The notes: generated by a model from the sequence alone, not told the origin. Shown: positions 54,731 through 63,739, counted from the first letter of the stretch. The stretch: 64,000 nucleotides of DNA from Pseudomonas fluorescens (GCF_902498185.1 NZ_CABVIX010000010.1:62001-126000), one strand, 5' to 3'. Program-made: numbers and translations.

Positions 54731-55204
54731 ATGCGCCAGCCTGCGTTCATCGATCAATCGTTGTTTGGCGGGCTGGCGCAACTGGCCTGCGCCAATCCCC
54801 GTGGCCGTCAGCACCACAATTTCCATGAGATGGCAGATCCCTGCCATCGCATGGCGGTGGGCCTGCAACCGACCACCTACATCCCGCCCCATCGCCACCT
54901 GAGCGATGACAAGGCCGAGTGCCTGATCGTGCTCAAGGGCCGCCTGGGCCTGCTGATCTTCGACGAGCAAGGCCAGGTGACCGACAAGCGTGTTCTTCAG
55001 GCGGGTGGCGACTGCCTGGGCGTGGACCTTGCGCCCGGCACCTACCATGGGCTGGTGGTGCTAGAGGCCGACAGCATCCTGTTCGAGTGCAAGTCTGGCC
55101 CGTATCGCCCGGTGGGCGAGGGTGAACATGCGTACTGGGCGCCGCGTGAAGGTGAAGACGGTGTAGCTGAATATCAGGCCTGGATGCTCGCGCAGTTCGA
55201 ATGA
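54731..55204 (+). CDS. wbuC: WbuC-type cupin metalloprotein
   Basis: 157 residues from an ATG two bases after the hpt stop. The cupin pattern has metal ligands in TTYIPPHRHLSDDKAECLIVLKGRLGLLIFDEQG and the second motif GVDLAPGTYHGLVVLE. WbuC proteins occur in O-antigen clusters and elsewhere; the reaction is unknown. Its tight spacing with hpt suggests cotranscription, though no nucleotide-metabolism role is evident. Confidence 0.83.
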   Translation: MRQPAFIDQSLFGGLAQLACANPRGRQHHNFHEMADPCHRMAVGLQPTTYIPPHRHLSDDKAECLIVLKGRLGLLIFDEQGQVTDKRVLQAGGDCLGVDLAPGTYHGLVVLEADSILFECKSGPYRPVGEGEHAYWAPREGEDGVAEYQAWMLAQFE

Positions 55205-55245
55205 TCCCCATGCTAGAGTGCTCCTCCGATGCCAAGGAGCCCTAC

Positions 55246-55716
55246 ATGCGTGCCTTCCTTCCCCTGCTGCTGGCGCTGAGCCTGCCTGTCGCGGCGGCGC
55301 CATTGCACAGTCAGTTCCTGCCGCCAGATGATCTTTCGCTGCGCCAGGACGCCCCCACCGCACAGCAATTGCTGCAGGTCACTGACTACTCGGTGGTGGT
55401 GGGAGCCCAGCGCCAGTCCGACCAGCAACCGATTCCGATCACCTCCTCGTTGCTGCTGCGGCTCAAAGGCAAGCCGCTGAGCAAAGGGGCGACAATCGCC
55501 CAGGTGCTGGTCAGTTTCGATGGCGAGGGTGGCAAGAGCCTGAAGAAGCCTGTCTTCGATGAAAAGTCCCGCACCCTGACACTCAACTATCCCCTCGCCA
55601 GCTACCGGATGGTCATGGACCTGCTGCGCAACGAGACCCTGTATGTGCAATTCCTGGCCTATGCCAACGGCCATGTCTGGGCCGACCTGCACACCGGTAC
55701 CGTACGTTCGCGTTGA
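55246..55716 (+). CDS. Exported protein of unknown function
   Basis: 156 residues from the ATG with AAGGAG upstream. A signal peptide (FLPLLLALSLPVAAA|APL) is followed by a mature beta-rich part, GATIAQVLVSFDGEGGKSLKKP, LTLNYPLASYRMVMDLLRNETLYVQFLAYANGHVWADLHTG. No cysteines, lipobox or transmembrane helix after the signal. I do not recognise the family; it appears to be a soluble periplasmic protein. It may be cotranscribed with wbuC, 41 bp upstream. Confidence 0.78.
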   Translation: MRAFLPLLLALSLPVAAAPLHSQFLPPDDLSLRQDAPTAQQLLQVTDYSVVVGAQRQSDQQPIPITSSLLLRLKGKPLSKGATIAQVLVSFDGEGGKSLKKPVFDEKSRTLTLNYPLASYRMVMDLLRNETLYVQFLAYANGHVWADLHTGTVRSR

Positions 55717-55786
55717 GGCCTGGCGTTGGCGGGGGGTACACTGCCGTCCTTCGAAATATCCCGTGATGGTCCAGTTGGAGCCGGCA

Positions 55787-56077
55787 ATGCGTAAAGACAA
55801 GAAACAGGTAATTGGTGACGAGATCAGCGACGACTACATCAAGTCGTACCTTCAGTTCGAGCCAGCCGATGGCGTGACCTCGCCGGCTCACCACAAGCTG
55901 GTCAAGGCCTACCGTGGCCTGCGCGTCGATGACTTCGAGCGCTTTATCGGTTTCTTCGTCGAAGCCGGCCTGGACCTGGACGGCAAGGACGAGCACGGCA
56001 AGACCTTCATCGAGGTCATCGCCGACCAGCGCAATGCGCCTGAGTACATCGAGATTATCCAGAACGCCCGCGGCTGA
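55787..56077 (+). CDS. PA4642-family small protein
   Basis: 96 residues from an ATG with TTGGAG upstream, starting MRKDKKQVIGDEISDDYIKSYLQFEP. Highly charged, no membrane segment. It matches a small conserved protein seen beside mqo in other pseudomonads; function unknown. The C-terminal half GLDLDGKDEHGKTFIEVIADQRNAPEYIEII resembles an ankyrin-like helix pair. Followed by a strong terminator. Confidence 0.8.
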   Translation: MRKDKKQVIGDEISDDYIKSYLQFEPADGVTSPAHHKLVKAYRGLRVDDFERFIGFFVEAGLDLDGKDEHGKTFIEVIADQRNAPEYIEIIQNARG

Positions 56078-56088
56078 AACCCTGGACG

Positions 56089-56116
56089 AAAAAAACGCCC
56101 CAAGGGGCGTTTTTTT
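56089..56116. terminator. Bidirectional intrinsic terminator
   Basis: A run of A, ACGCCCC, AA, GGGGCGT and a run of T, between the convergent PA4642-type gene and mqo. Confidence 0.92.
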
Positions 56117-56132
56117 GTGGCGGTCACACGGG

Positions 56133-57638
56133 TCAGGCGTAGTGCTGGGCGGGACTGGCCTCCACCAGTTGCAGTGCTTCGTCATTCTGGGTGCTGATCT
56201 TGTGGTACAGGGCGGCGTCGGTGGCCAAGGTCTTCTCGCGGGCCGGGAAGATTTCCTTGAGCTTGGCCGCCCAGGCACCCTTGGTCTGCTCGGGGAAGCA
56301 ACGCTCGATCAGCTCCAGCATGATCGAGACGGTCACCGAGGCTCCTGGCGAGGCACCCAGCAGGGCGGCGAGGGTGCCGTCCTTGGCTGCGACCAGTTCG
56401 GTACCGAACTGCAGGACACCGCCTTTCTTCGGATCTTTCTTGATGATCTGCACGCGCTGGCCTGCGACTTCCAGGCGCCAGTCCTCGGCCTTCGCTTCGG
56501 GATAGAAGCGGCGCAGCGATTCCAGGCGCTGTTCCATCGACTGCATCACTTCGCTGACGAGGTACTTGGTCAGGTCCATATTGTCGCGGGCCACGGCGAG
56601 CATCGGGCCGATATTGCCCATGCGCACCGACAACGGCAGGTCGAGCAGCGAGCCGTGCTTGAGGAACTTGGTGGTGAAGCCGGCGTACGGCCCGAAGAGC
56701 AACGACGTCTTGCCATCCACCACGCGGGTGTCCAGGTGCGGAACCGACATCGGCGGCGCACCAACCGCGGCCTGGCTGTAGACCTTGGCCTGGTGCTGGC
56801 GGACGATCTCGGGGTTGTCGCAACGCAGCCACTGGCCGCTCACCGGGAAGCCGCCGAAACCCTTGCTTTCCTCGATGCCGGACAGTTGCAGCAGCGGCAG
56901 CGCGGCGCCGCCAGCGCCCAGGAACACGAAGCGGGCATCGACCTCACGGCTGCTGCCGCTGTTGACGTCCTTGATGGTCACGCTCCAGCCGTTGGCCGTG
57001 CGGCGCAGGCCGGTGACCTTCTTGCTGTATTTGACCTGAGCGTTGCTGCTGGTGCCCAGGTGCTTGAGCAGCTTGTTGGTGAGCGCGCCGAAGTTGACGT
57101 CAGTGCCCTTCGCCACGCGGGTGGCGGCGATGTGCTGGTCAGCCGGGCGGCCGGGCATCATCAGCGGCATCCACTGGTTCATCACGGCCTTGTCTTCGGT
57201 GTATTCCATCTCGGTGAAGGCGTGGTGCTGCTTGAGCAGCTCGAATCGCTTCCTGAGGAAATCGACGCCCTTGTCACCCTCGACATAGCTCAGGTGCGGG
57301 ACTGGATTGATGAAGGCGCGTGGCGAGCCCAGGCCGCCTTTCTTGCTCAGATAGGCCCAGAATTGGCGAGACACCTCGAACTGGGTATTGATATGGACCG
57401 CTTTCTTGATGTCGATGCTGCCGTCGGCAGCCTGGGGCGTGTAGTTCAGCTCGCACAGGCCGGCGTGGCCGGTACCGGCGTTGTTCCACGGGTTGGAACT
57501 CTCTGCGGCACCCGAGTCCATCGCCTCGACGACTTCCAGCTTGAGCGTCGGGTCGAGTTCCTTGAGCAGTACGGCCAGGGTGGCACTCATGATGCCCGCG
57601 CCTACCAGTACCACATCAACCGATTCGTTCTGCGCCAT
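56133..57638 (-). CDS. mqo: Malate:quinone oxidoreductase
   Basis: 501 residues. A peripheral membrane FAD enzyme that oxidises malate to oxaloacetate and passes electrons to quinone, replacing NAD malate dehydrogenase in many pseudomonads. The FAD fold is [22 protein letters not shown], followed by [22 protein letters not shown], and the substrate region [18 protein letters not shown]. The C-terminal [23 protein letters not shown] is also typical. Its upstream region is a long gene-free stretch. Confidence 0.95.
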   Translation of the reverse strand: MAQNESVDVVLVGAGIMSATLAVLLKELDPTLKLEVVEAMDSGAAESSNPWNNAGTGHAGLCELNYTPQAADGSIDIKKAVHINTQFEVSRQFWAYLSKKGGLGSPRAFINPVPHLSYVEGDKGVDFLRKRFELLKQHHAFTEMEYTEDKAVMNQWMPLMMPGRPADQHIAATRVAKGTDVNFGALTNKLLKHLGTSSNAQVKYSKKVTGLRRTANGWSVTIKDVNSGSSREVDARFVFLGAGGAALPLLQLSGIEESKGFGGFPVSGQWLRCDNPEIVRQHQAKVYSQAAVGAPPMSVPHLDTRVVDGKTSLLFGPYAGFTTKFLKHGSLLDLPLSVRMGNIGPMLAVARDNMDLTKYLVSEVMQSMEQRLESLRRFYPEAKAEDWRLEVAGQRVQIIKKDPKKGGVLQFGTELVAAKDGTLAALLGASPGASVTVSIMLELIERCFPEQTKGAWAAKLKEIFPAREKTLATDAALYHKISTQNDEALQLVEASPAQHYA

Positions 57639-58239
57639 TTACCGCGTCTCCAAAATCTACAGCACCAAATTGACAGCATAGGACCCCTGGGGTCGCCCAG
57701 GATCGCCATGTCCGATTCTTCGCAGTTCTTGCAGCTTCGCGGACACCGCCAACCGGTCTTTGCGTCGCTCTATTGAACGCATTGTAACGCGGGTGCGGCA
57801 ATTCGACTTATGGTCAAGGTGTCCGATTTGCGTTATGGACCGGATCAGTCACCCATGATGGATGAGCACGGTTGCCGGCTGCTCGGGGCTGTCAGGGACG
57901 TATCTGTCGCTTTTGCACATGCCAGACTGTTCATTTGCTCGCCACACTCTTGTGAAGTTGTGAAAACCCGTTTTTTCACGCTCTTTTGGAGTCGTGACCT
58001 CAAAAGGGCTGCGCGATGGCAACCCGCAGGTTCATGCAGGCAGACGGCCGAGAAATGCAGGCACATCAGCAGATGCAAGACCTGAGTGGAAGGCTCTCTG
58101 TGGGCGAAGCGGGAGGGTGCCGGTAATGGATTCGGCGATTGCGGGGCCCGATCAGGAGACGTCCTTATAATCGGGGAGAAATTATAACGGGGTCGGGGAC
58201 GGAAAAGGTCGTTTTCAGGAAGATTTATTACGGTTTTTG
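57639..58239. other. Gene-free stretch upstream of mqo
   Basis: About 600 bases with no frame of coding character. It should contain the mqo promoter and leader. A+T-rich patches (ATAATCGGGGAGAAATTATAAC at about 58165-58186 read in two halves around GGGG, and TTGTGAAGTTGTGAAAACCCG near 57951) could be promoter elements, but no confident -10/-35 pair is assigned. No RNA gene was recognised. Confidence 0.5.
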
Positions 58240-58473
58240 TCAGGTAAGCAGGCTGCGGTGTTGCCATCGGCTGCTTGCACGCGCGCAAACCCGTGCGCTT
58301 GCGGGCAGCGGGCGGCCAAGCCAGCCCGGCTGGACTTCCTCCACCTGCACCCAGCCGCTGCCGCGGGGCGGTTGGCTGCATTGCTTGAAGGCCACGCAGG
58401 TGCCGTCGCTGTCGAGCCGGGCATAGCATGCGTTGCGGGGGCGTCGGAAGAGGAGGGTCCTGAGCGAGGCCAT
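58240..58473 (-). CDS. Small cysteine-containing conserved-looking protein
   Basis: 77 residues from an ATG preceded by CAGGA at a spacing of eight bases. The N-terminal part is MASLRTLLFRRPRNACYAR, then LDSDGTCVAFKQC with three cysteines, then a tryptophan-rich GWVQVEEVQPGWLG, and a basic C-terminal tail. I believe similar short proteins sit beside the YajG-like gene in related species, but this is from memory. It is divergent from that gene. Function unknown. Confidence 0.5.
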   Translation of the reverse strand: MASLRTLLFRRPRNACYARLDSDGTCVAFKQCSQPPRGSGWVQVEEVQPGWLGRPLPASARVCARASSRWQHRSLLT

Positions 58474-58616
58474 GGGAAGCGTCCTGAGTAGAGTGGGCTG
58501 TCGCAATCTTAAGGCCCTGGCCATGAAACCATTATGACAGTGGGCCGGCCCGATAGCTGGCCTGATGCCGGCTGGGTATAATGGCGCCTTTGCGGCTTAT
58601 TTCTGGAGAAATGCGC

Positions 58617-59201
58617 ATGTTGCAACGTCTGTTGTTCGGTTTGATCGCGGTGGCCAGCCTGAGCCTGGTCGGTTGTGCCCACAGTCCGCAACAACTCACC
58701 CCCCAACCCAAGCTCAACGCGCAATTGGCTGCGGTAGGCCGAGGCCAGCCCGTGGTGGTGAAAGTGGTCGATGGCCGCGCGTCTCAGGCGCTCGGCACTC
58801 GTGGTGGCCTGTACCCAGAGACCAGCACCATCAGCGTGTCCGGCAACGATGTCGTGCCCAAGCTGCAGGCTCAGGCCGAAGCGGCCGTGCGCCTGCTCGG
58901 CTTCACCCCGACGGCAAATGCCTACAACGCACCGCAACTGACGGTGACCCTGGCCGAACTGAAATACCAGTCGCCCAAGGAAGGCATGTACGTCACCGAA
59001 GCTACCATTGGCGCGACCTTCCGTGCCGATGTATCCAACGCCAATCGACGCTACAGCGGCCGTTATGGCGCATCGCTGGACCAACGCTTCGGCATGGCGC
59101 CGAACCAGGAAACCAACACCAAGCTGGTCAGCGACGTGCTCAGCGACGCGCTGACCCGGCTGTTCAAGGATCCGACCATCGGCCAGGTGCTTGCCGAGTA
59201 A
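58617..59201 (+). CDS. yajG: YajG-type lipoprotein
   Basis: 194 residues from the second ATG, which has GGAG eight bases upstream; an ATG six bases earlier is too close. The lipoprotein signal is LIAVASLSLVGC with C20 acylated. The mature protein VVVKVVDGRASQALGTRGGLYPETSTISV and LKYQSPKEGMYVTEATIGATFRADV fits the YajG family. Function unknown; expected in the outer membrane, facing the periplasm. A terminator follows 20 bases after the stop. Confidence 0.85.
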   Translation: MLQRLLFGLIAVASLSLVGCAHSPQQLTPQPKLNAQLAAVGRGQPVVVKVVDGRASQALGTRGGLYPETSTISVSGNDVVPKLQAQAEAAVRLLGFTPTANAYNAPQLTVTLAELKYQSPKEGMYVTEATIGATFRADVSNANRRYSGRYGASLDQRFGMAPNQETNTKLVSDVLSDALTRLFKDPTIGQVLAE

Positions 59202-59221
59202 GCGCGCTCTTCGGTCGCACG

Positions 59222-59261
59222 AAAAAAAGCCCGGTACCTGCTGCAGGTGCCGGGCTTTTTC
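59222..59261 (+). terminator. Intrinsic terminator after the YajG-type gene
   Basis: A run of A, AGCCCGG, imperfect stem with ACCTG/CAGGT, CCGGGCT and five T. Confidence 0.88.
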
Positions 59262-59349
59262 GTGACGTTCATTTTGTCGCAAAGCCCAGGCGAATGTTGG
59301 CGTGTTGAGTAGAATGCCGGCCTTCGCTGTACTTATCCGAGGTTTAGCA

Positions 59350-59604
59350 ATGTCGTTGCACATGCTCTGGGGGCTGCTGGCAGCCCACCCGGCCAAGCTG
59401 ATCAATCTCTTGGCCCTGCTGATCACCTGTCCCGCCGGCCTGCTGCTGCAAAGCGGCCGCCGCTGGGAGGTCAGGGCGCGCCAGCTGGCTGGCGATGCCC
59501 TGGCCGACAGCCGTGACCTGCCGGTGCACCGCTTCTATTACATTCTGGGCTTCTCGAGCCTCGCGATGGCGCTGGTGCTGTCCTGGTTCAGTACCTGGAT
59601 CTGA
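59350..59604 (+). CDS. Small two-helix membrane protein
   Basis: 84 residues from an ATG with GAGG upstream. Two hydrophobic segments, about residues 13-33 (KLINLLALLITCPAGLLLQ) and 63-82 (YYILGFSSLAMALVLSWFS), flank a charged, arginine-rich middle. No recognised family. It has its own promoter region after the terminator and converges on the acyltransferase gene with 15 bp between stops. Confidence 0.7.
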   Translation: MSLHMLWGLLAAHPAKLINLLALLITCPAGLLLQSGRRWEVRARQLAGDALADSRDLPVHRFYYILGFSSLAMALVLSWFSTWI

Positions 59605-59619
59605 GCCTGGTGCCCGTGG

Positions 59620-60777
59620 TCAGTCAGCTTTCACCTGGTACTGGTTTCTGACCGGTGTCGCGTATTGCTGGATCAGGTAGGGCCGCTGCTCGGCCGGGCA
59701 GGCCTCCAGCCGGCGTTGCCATTCCGCCTGGGCGGTAGCGAGTTCTGCTGCGGGAAACAGTGATTTCGCAGCGGGTACCTGCAGTGCGGAGTCGGCCTGG
59801 TCCCACATGGCATAGGCCAGGTAATGGGCCGGGAACAGCCGGTAACCTCCCAGGATCTGCCGGTCGATCTCCACCGCCAGTTGCTTGGTGTCCTCGAAAT
59901 ACTCGGTCACCGGCGGGGAAAAGTTGATATGCACCCGGCCTTTGTAGCCGGTAATGCCCTGGGCGATGCTGACGTCATCCTCGCCCGGCGCCTTCTTGTA
60001 GGTGCCAGTAGTAGCGCGGATATACAGCTCGCGAGCCTTGGCCTGATCGCACGGGTCGTATTCGTAGCTGATCGACACGGGGATCAGGTTCAGGCTTTGG
60101 ATCACCGCTCCGAACGGCTCGTTCTTGCGGCTCATGTGGAACATCTTGAGGATCGCCGAATCGGTACGGTCGTCACCGTCCTTGGCCCGGCCCTCGGCCT
60201 GGGCGATCCAGATGGACGCGCCATCAGTGCCGATGGAGTGATTGATGTAGGCCGACAGCAGCTGGTAGGCGGCGAGCTTTTCGCGGCGGCCACTGATCGA
60301 GCGGTGCACGATGAAGCTTTTGTTCAGGCGCATCATGTCGCTGACAAAGGGCTTTTGCAGCAGGTTGTCACCGATGGCGATGCGCGGCGTCGGCAAACCG
60401 GCGTGATACACCGCATAGTTGACAAAGGCCGGGTCCATCACGATATCGCGGTGATTGGCCAGAAACAGGTAGGCAGTGCCGGACTTGAGCTGCTCGACGC
60501 CGGTGTAGGTGACACCGTCGGTGGCGCGTTCGATGGTCTGGTCGACATAGTGCTCGACCTTGTCCTGCAGGGTCGAGACGCAGCTGACGCCTGCGAACTC
60601 CTTGCGCAGGCGCTTGGCAATCAGCGGCTTGAGCAGCCAGCCGAATGCTCCGGCCGCGCGCGGGAAGCGGAAGTGGGTGAGGATATCGAGGAATGCCGGG
60701 TCGCTGAGCAGGCGTGCCAGAACAGCAGGGACCTCAGCGTCGTCGTATGGTCGGATGGCATCGAATTCGCCCATCAT
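59620..60777 (-). CDS. PlsC-type lipid acyltransferase
   Basis: 385 residues from the first of two adjacent ATG codons (MMGEFDAIRPYDD). The acyltransferase motifs are AYLFLANHRDIVMDPAFVN (the H-x4-D pair as HRDIVMD), KSFIVHRSISGR and WIAQAEGRAKDG. It lies in a subgroup larger than PlsC itself (about 240 residues), often annotated as glycerol acyltransferase; it is cytoplasmic or membrane-peripheral with no clear transmembrane helix. The exact acceptor is unknown. It is divergent from the CPXCG gene. Confidence 0.8.
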   Translation of the reverse strand: MMGEFDAIRPYDDAEVPAVLARLLSDPAFLDILTHFRFPRAAGAFGWLLKPLIAKRLRKEFAGVSCVSTLQDKVEHYVDQTIERATDGVTYTGVEQLKSGTAYLFLANHRDIVMDPAFVNYAVYHAGLPTPRIAIGDNLLQKPFVSDMMRLNKSFIVHRSISGRREKLAAYQLLSAYINHSIGTDGASIWIAQAEGRAKDGDDRTDSAILKMFHMSRKNEPFGAVIQSLNLIPVSISYEYDPCDQAKARELYIRATTGTYKKAPGEDDVSIAQGITGYKGRVHINFSPPVTEYFEDTKQLAVEIDRQILGGYRLFPAHYLAYAMWDQADSALQVPAAKSLFPAAELATAQAEWQRRLEACPAEQRPYLIQQYATPVRNQYQVKAD

Positions 60778-60898
60778 GCTCTCTTGTTGGAAACGGCTAG
60801 GGTAATAGGTAGGGCCGGGGTTCGGAAAACGGCTCGAACACGCACAGGGCCTGTAAACAGACCGGCGATTATACGCACAAGTCACCGCGGAGGCCGCG

Positions 60899-61081
60899 AT
60901 GCTGGAAACTGCTCTCTACGATTGTCCTTACTGTGGCGAACGGGTCGAGACCACCGTCGACCTGTCGGCAGGCGACCAGACCTATACCGAGGATTGCCAG
61001 GTCTGCTGCCGGCCGATCGTGTTCGTCCTGCAGGTGCATGGGGATGAATGGATGCTCGATACACGGCGCGAGGATGAATGA
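60899..61081 (+). CDS. CPXCG-motif cysteine-rich protein
   Basis: 60 residues. Two zinc-binding pairs, CPYCG at 9-13 and CQVCC around 33-37, then a strand-rich tail IVFVLQVHGDEWML. A small zinc-ribbon of unknown role, common in gammaproteobacteria. Its stop overlaps the start of the next gene by ATGA. Confidence 0.85.
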   Translation: MLETALYDCPYCGERVETTVDLSAGDQTYTEDCQVCCRPIVFVLQVHGDEWMLDTRREDE

Positions 61082-61341
61082 TGCAGCGAATCTACGAGCC
61101 GCAGAGCCTGCTCGAAGCCGAGTTGCTGATCGGCATGCTCGCCAGCGAAGGGGTCCGGGTGCATCTTCTGGGGCGTGACCTGATGGGTGCCGTTGGCGAG
61201 CTGCCGCCGCAGGGGTTGCTGGGCCTGGCGGTGGCCGACGAGCAGGCCGATCGCGCACGCCAGCTCATCGCCGCGTACAATGATGCCCTGCCTCTTCCCG
61301 GCGACGAACCGGAGATCATTCCCGGAACCCTGATCTGTTAG
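61078..61341 (+). CDS. DUF2007-type putative signal-transducing protein
   Basis: 87 residues, starting MMQRIYEPQSLLEAELLIGMLASEGVRVHLLG, the alpha-beta pattern of DUF2007 (YEPQ, ELLIGMLASEGI-type helix), then LGLAVADEQADRARQLIAAY. Function unknown. It overlaps the CPXCG gene by four bases; the second ATG is equally possible as start. The pairing with a zinc-ribbon protein is recurrent in pseudomonads. Confidence 0.82.
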   Translation: MMQRIYEPQSLLEAELLIGMLASEGVRVHLLGRDLMGAVGELPPQGLLGLAVADEQADRARQLIAAYNDALPLPGDEPEIIPGTLIC

Positions 61342-61369
61342 GGTTCAAGACCCTAGGTTTTTACCGCCC

Positions 61370-61990
61370 ATGTGTGGACGCTACGCCCTGTTTCGCTGGA
61401 CCCCAGCCTTTGCTGCCCTGCCGGGTTTTCCCGCCGGCCAGCAGGCGCAATGGAACATCTCGCCCGGTCACTCGGTGCTGATCCAACGTCAGGTCGATGG
61501 CCAGCCACACCTGGCGCGGGCCCGCTGGGGCCTGACCCCGGCCTGGCTCACCGACCTGTCACGCACGCCTGCCCATGCCCGTGCCGAAACCTTGGCGCAG
61601 CAGCCGATGTTTCGTGAAGCGTTTCGCCAACGGCGCTGCCTGATGCCGGCCAACGGCTTCTACGAATGGCGCGGCACGGCCCGCAAGCGGCCTTACTGGC
61701 TGACGCCGGGGGAGGGCTCATCACTCTATTTTGCCGCGATCTGGGAGGCCTACCCGGTGCAGGACCAGGTCTGGCTGAGCTGTGCCGTGGTCACCCAAGC
61801 GGCGATGAGCCAGCGCCGGCCACTGATTCTCGATGCCGAGGGGCAGGCCGCCTGGCTCGACCCGGACACCCCATTGCCACGCCTTGACGAACTGCTTGTC
61901 AGCAATCAGTTCAGCCTGCGCGAGCGAGTGCTGGCCAACTTCGTGAATGATCCGAAGCTCGATGCGCCTGAGTGCCTGACGCCAGGGTAA
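61370..61990 (+). CDS. SRAP/YedK-family protein lacking the usual histidine
   Basis: 206 residues. SRAP proteins (YedK, HMCES) shield abasic sites in single-stranded DNA by a thiazolidine link through Cys2. Cys2 is present (MCGRYALF), as is the asparagine-arginine region in modified form (AHARAET for NARVET) and the glutamate loop NGFYEW. The histidine found in YedK as IHDRRPLVL is replaced: here MSQRRPLIL has serine. It is also shorter than YedK (222). It could still crosslink, but the link-stabilising or reversal step may differ. Confidence 0.85.
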   Translation: MCGRYALFRWTPAFAALPGFPAGQQAQWNISPGHSVLIQRQVDGQPHLARARWGLTPAWLTDLSRTPAHARAETLAQQPMFREAFRQRRCLMPANGFYEWRGTARKRPYWLTPGEGSSLYFAAIWEAYPVQDQVWLSCAVVTQAAMSQRRPLILDAEGQAAWLDPDTPLPRLDELLVSNQFSLRERVLANFVNDPKLDAPECLTPG

Positions 61991-62082
61991 GCGTGCCCGC
62001 GCGCATAAAACTGCCTGCTGGCTATGGCGGGGCGCATGCGACTCGGCCTAGGATAGCCGGCATGTGAAAACGGAGTGCCTTC

Positions 62083-62898
62083 ATGCGTAGATCATTTGTT
62101 GTCAGCGTCCTGGGCGCAAGCATTCTCCTGGCAGGTTGCCAGGCGGTGAATACCACCAGCGGCGGCGCGGTGGGCGTCGAGCGCAAGCAGTACATGTTCA
62201 GCATGCTCTCGACCGATGAGGTCAACCAGATGTATGCCCAGTCATACCAGCAGACCCTCGGCGAGGCCACGTCCCAGGGCGTGCTGGACAAGACCAGTGC
62301 CAATGCCAAGCGGGTCAAGGCCATCGCCGACCGCCTGATTGCCCAGGCGCCTCAGTTCCGGCCTGATTCGGCGCAGTGGCAGTGGGAGGTCAACCTGATC
62401 CAGAGCGATGAGCTCAACGCCAATTGCGGTCCTGGTGGCAAGATCATTTTCTATAGTGGCCTGATCGACAAGCTCAAGCTGACCGATGACGAGATCGCCG
62501 CGGTCATGGGTCATGAAATTGCCCACGCCTTGCGCGAGCATGGCCGTGAAGCCATGTCCAAGGCCTACGGCGTACAGGTTGCACGCCAGGGCGCCGGTGC
62601 GCTGCTCGGCCTTGGGCAGGACAGCCTGGCTGTCGCCGACACCGTGGTGCAGTACGCCATGACCCTGCCCAACAGCCGCTCCAACGAGAACGAAGCCGAC
62701 CTCATCGGCCTTGAGCTGTCGGCCCGCGCAGGCTTCGACCCGAATGCGGCGATTACCCTGTGGAACAAGATGACCCAGGCCTCAGGTGGATCGCAGCCGG
62801 AATTCATGAGCACTCACCCGGCGTCGAGCAGCCGCATCGCGTCGCTTGAGGCGGCGATTCCCAAGGTCATGCCGCTGTACCAGGCCGCGAAAAAGTAG
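62083..62898 (+). CDS. M48-family metalloprotease lipoprotein
   Basis: 271 residues with lipobox SILLAGC (C19 acylated). The zinc protease core has H144, E145 and H148 in MGHEIAHALREHG and the third ligand E204 in NENEADLIGLEL. Similar to the YcaL/LoiP type of periplasmic proteases that process outer-membrane proteins. It is a stand-alone gene, 92 bp after the SRAP gene. Confidence 0.88.
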   Translation: MRRSFVVSVLGASILLAGCQAVNTTSGGAVGVERKQYMFSMLSTDEVNQMYAQSYQQTLGEATSQGVLDKTSANAKRVKAIADRLIAQAPQFRPDSAQWQWEVNLIQSDELNANCGPGGKIIFYSGLIDKLKLTDDEIAAVMGHEIAHALREHGREAMSKAYGVQVARQGAGALLGLGQDSLAVADTVVQYAMTLPNSRSNENEADLIGLELSARAGFDPNAAITLWNKMTQASGGSQPEFMSTHPASSSRIASLEAAIPKVMPLYQAAKK

Positions 62899-62948
62899 AG
62901 GGTCGCAAGGTTGGGGCCGCGATGCGGCCCCAGTCAGGTACGGCAAGG

Positions 62949-63536
62949 TCAGCCAACCCAGCCGCTGGCCTTCATCGCCGTGTACACCGCGACCGCCGCC
63001 AGCACGAAGAAGGCGGCCGAGGCCAGGCGCCTGATCAGCGTCAATGGCAGTTTGTCCGCGGCGAAGTTGCCTGCCAGCACCACCGGCACGTTGGCGATCA
63101 GCATGCCCAGGGTAGTGCCGATGATCACCATGATCAGGTGCGGATACTGCGCCGCGAGCATCACCGTGGCCACCTGCGTCTTGTCGCCGATCTCGGCGAG
63201 GAAGAACGCGATCAACGTCGTGACGAACGGACCGAAGCGGCGGGCAGCGCTGCTTTCATCGTCATCCATCTTGTCCGGGATCAGCGTCCACAACGCAGTC
63301 GCGGCGAAGCTGGCGGCAAGGATCCAGTGCAGGACGGTCGCGCTGAAGAACCCCCCGACCCACGCGCCCACCGCACCTGCCGCGGCATGGTTGGCCAGGG
63401 TCGCGGCGACGATGCCGGCGATGATTGGCCAAGGCTTGCGGAAGCGGGCGGCGAGAATGAGCGCGAGCAGTTGCGTCTTGTCGCCGATTTCGGCGAGCGC
63501 GACTACGGCGGTGGGGATGAGCAGTGATTCCAGCAT
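62949..63536 (-). CDS. TMEM165/GDT1-family manganese exporter
   Basis: 195 residues, six membrane segments in two repeats, each with the cation motif: AEIGDKTQ at 15-22 and again at 114-121. Members export Mn2+ (MneA-type) or exchange Ca/Mn. TAGGAAAACC precedes the start. A yybP-ykoY manganese riboswitch lies directly upstream on the same strand, which makes manganese export by far the likeliest role. Confidence 0.9.
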   Translation of the reverse strand: MLESLLIPTAVVALAEIGDKTQLLALILAARFRKPWPIIAGIVAATLANHAAAGAVGAWVGGFFSATVLHWILAASFAATALWTLIPDKMDDDESSAARRFGPFVTTLIAFFLAEIGDKTQVATVMLAAQYPHLIMVIIGTTLGMLIANVPVVLAGNFAADKLPLTLIRRLASAAFFVLAAVAVYTAMKASGWVG

Positions 63537-63611
63537 CAGGTTTTCCTACGGGGGCGGGTCGACACGGCTATGACACGTACGACCTCCCCGCCCCGGGTAA
63601 GGTGTTCGTGT

Positions 63612-63739
63612 CATAGGTCTTGTCAAACCCTGGGTCCGTCTGCGCGGACCACGGGTCGCACGCGCCATGGCCTGTGGACCAAGTATGTTGACGCGTGCCG
63701 GGCGAGCTGGGTGCTCGCGGGAGACTACTCCCCTAGGAC
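63612..63739 (-). promoter_or_regulatory. yybP-ykoY manganese riboswitch
   Basis: On the minus strand the conserved pieces appear in order: CTAGGGGAGTAG (63725-63736 region), GCGTCAACATACTTGG and GGTTTGACAAGACC. The closing P1 helix is GTCCTAGG with CCTATGAC. Downstream, CCTATGACACG can instead pair with CGTGTCATAG (63568-63577), giving an alternative hairpin that excludes P1. So manganese binding and gene expression are linked by mutually exclusive helices. It controls the TMEM165 gene. Confidence 0.88.

Noticed and set aside
55914-57776. 620-residue plus-strand frame opposite mqo
   Set aside because: It runs through the 3' end of another gene and a terminator and lies antisense to mqo; no domain seen.
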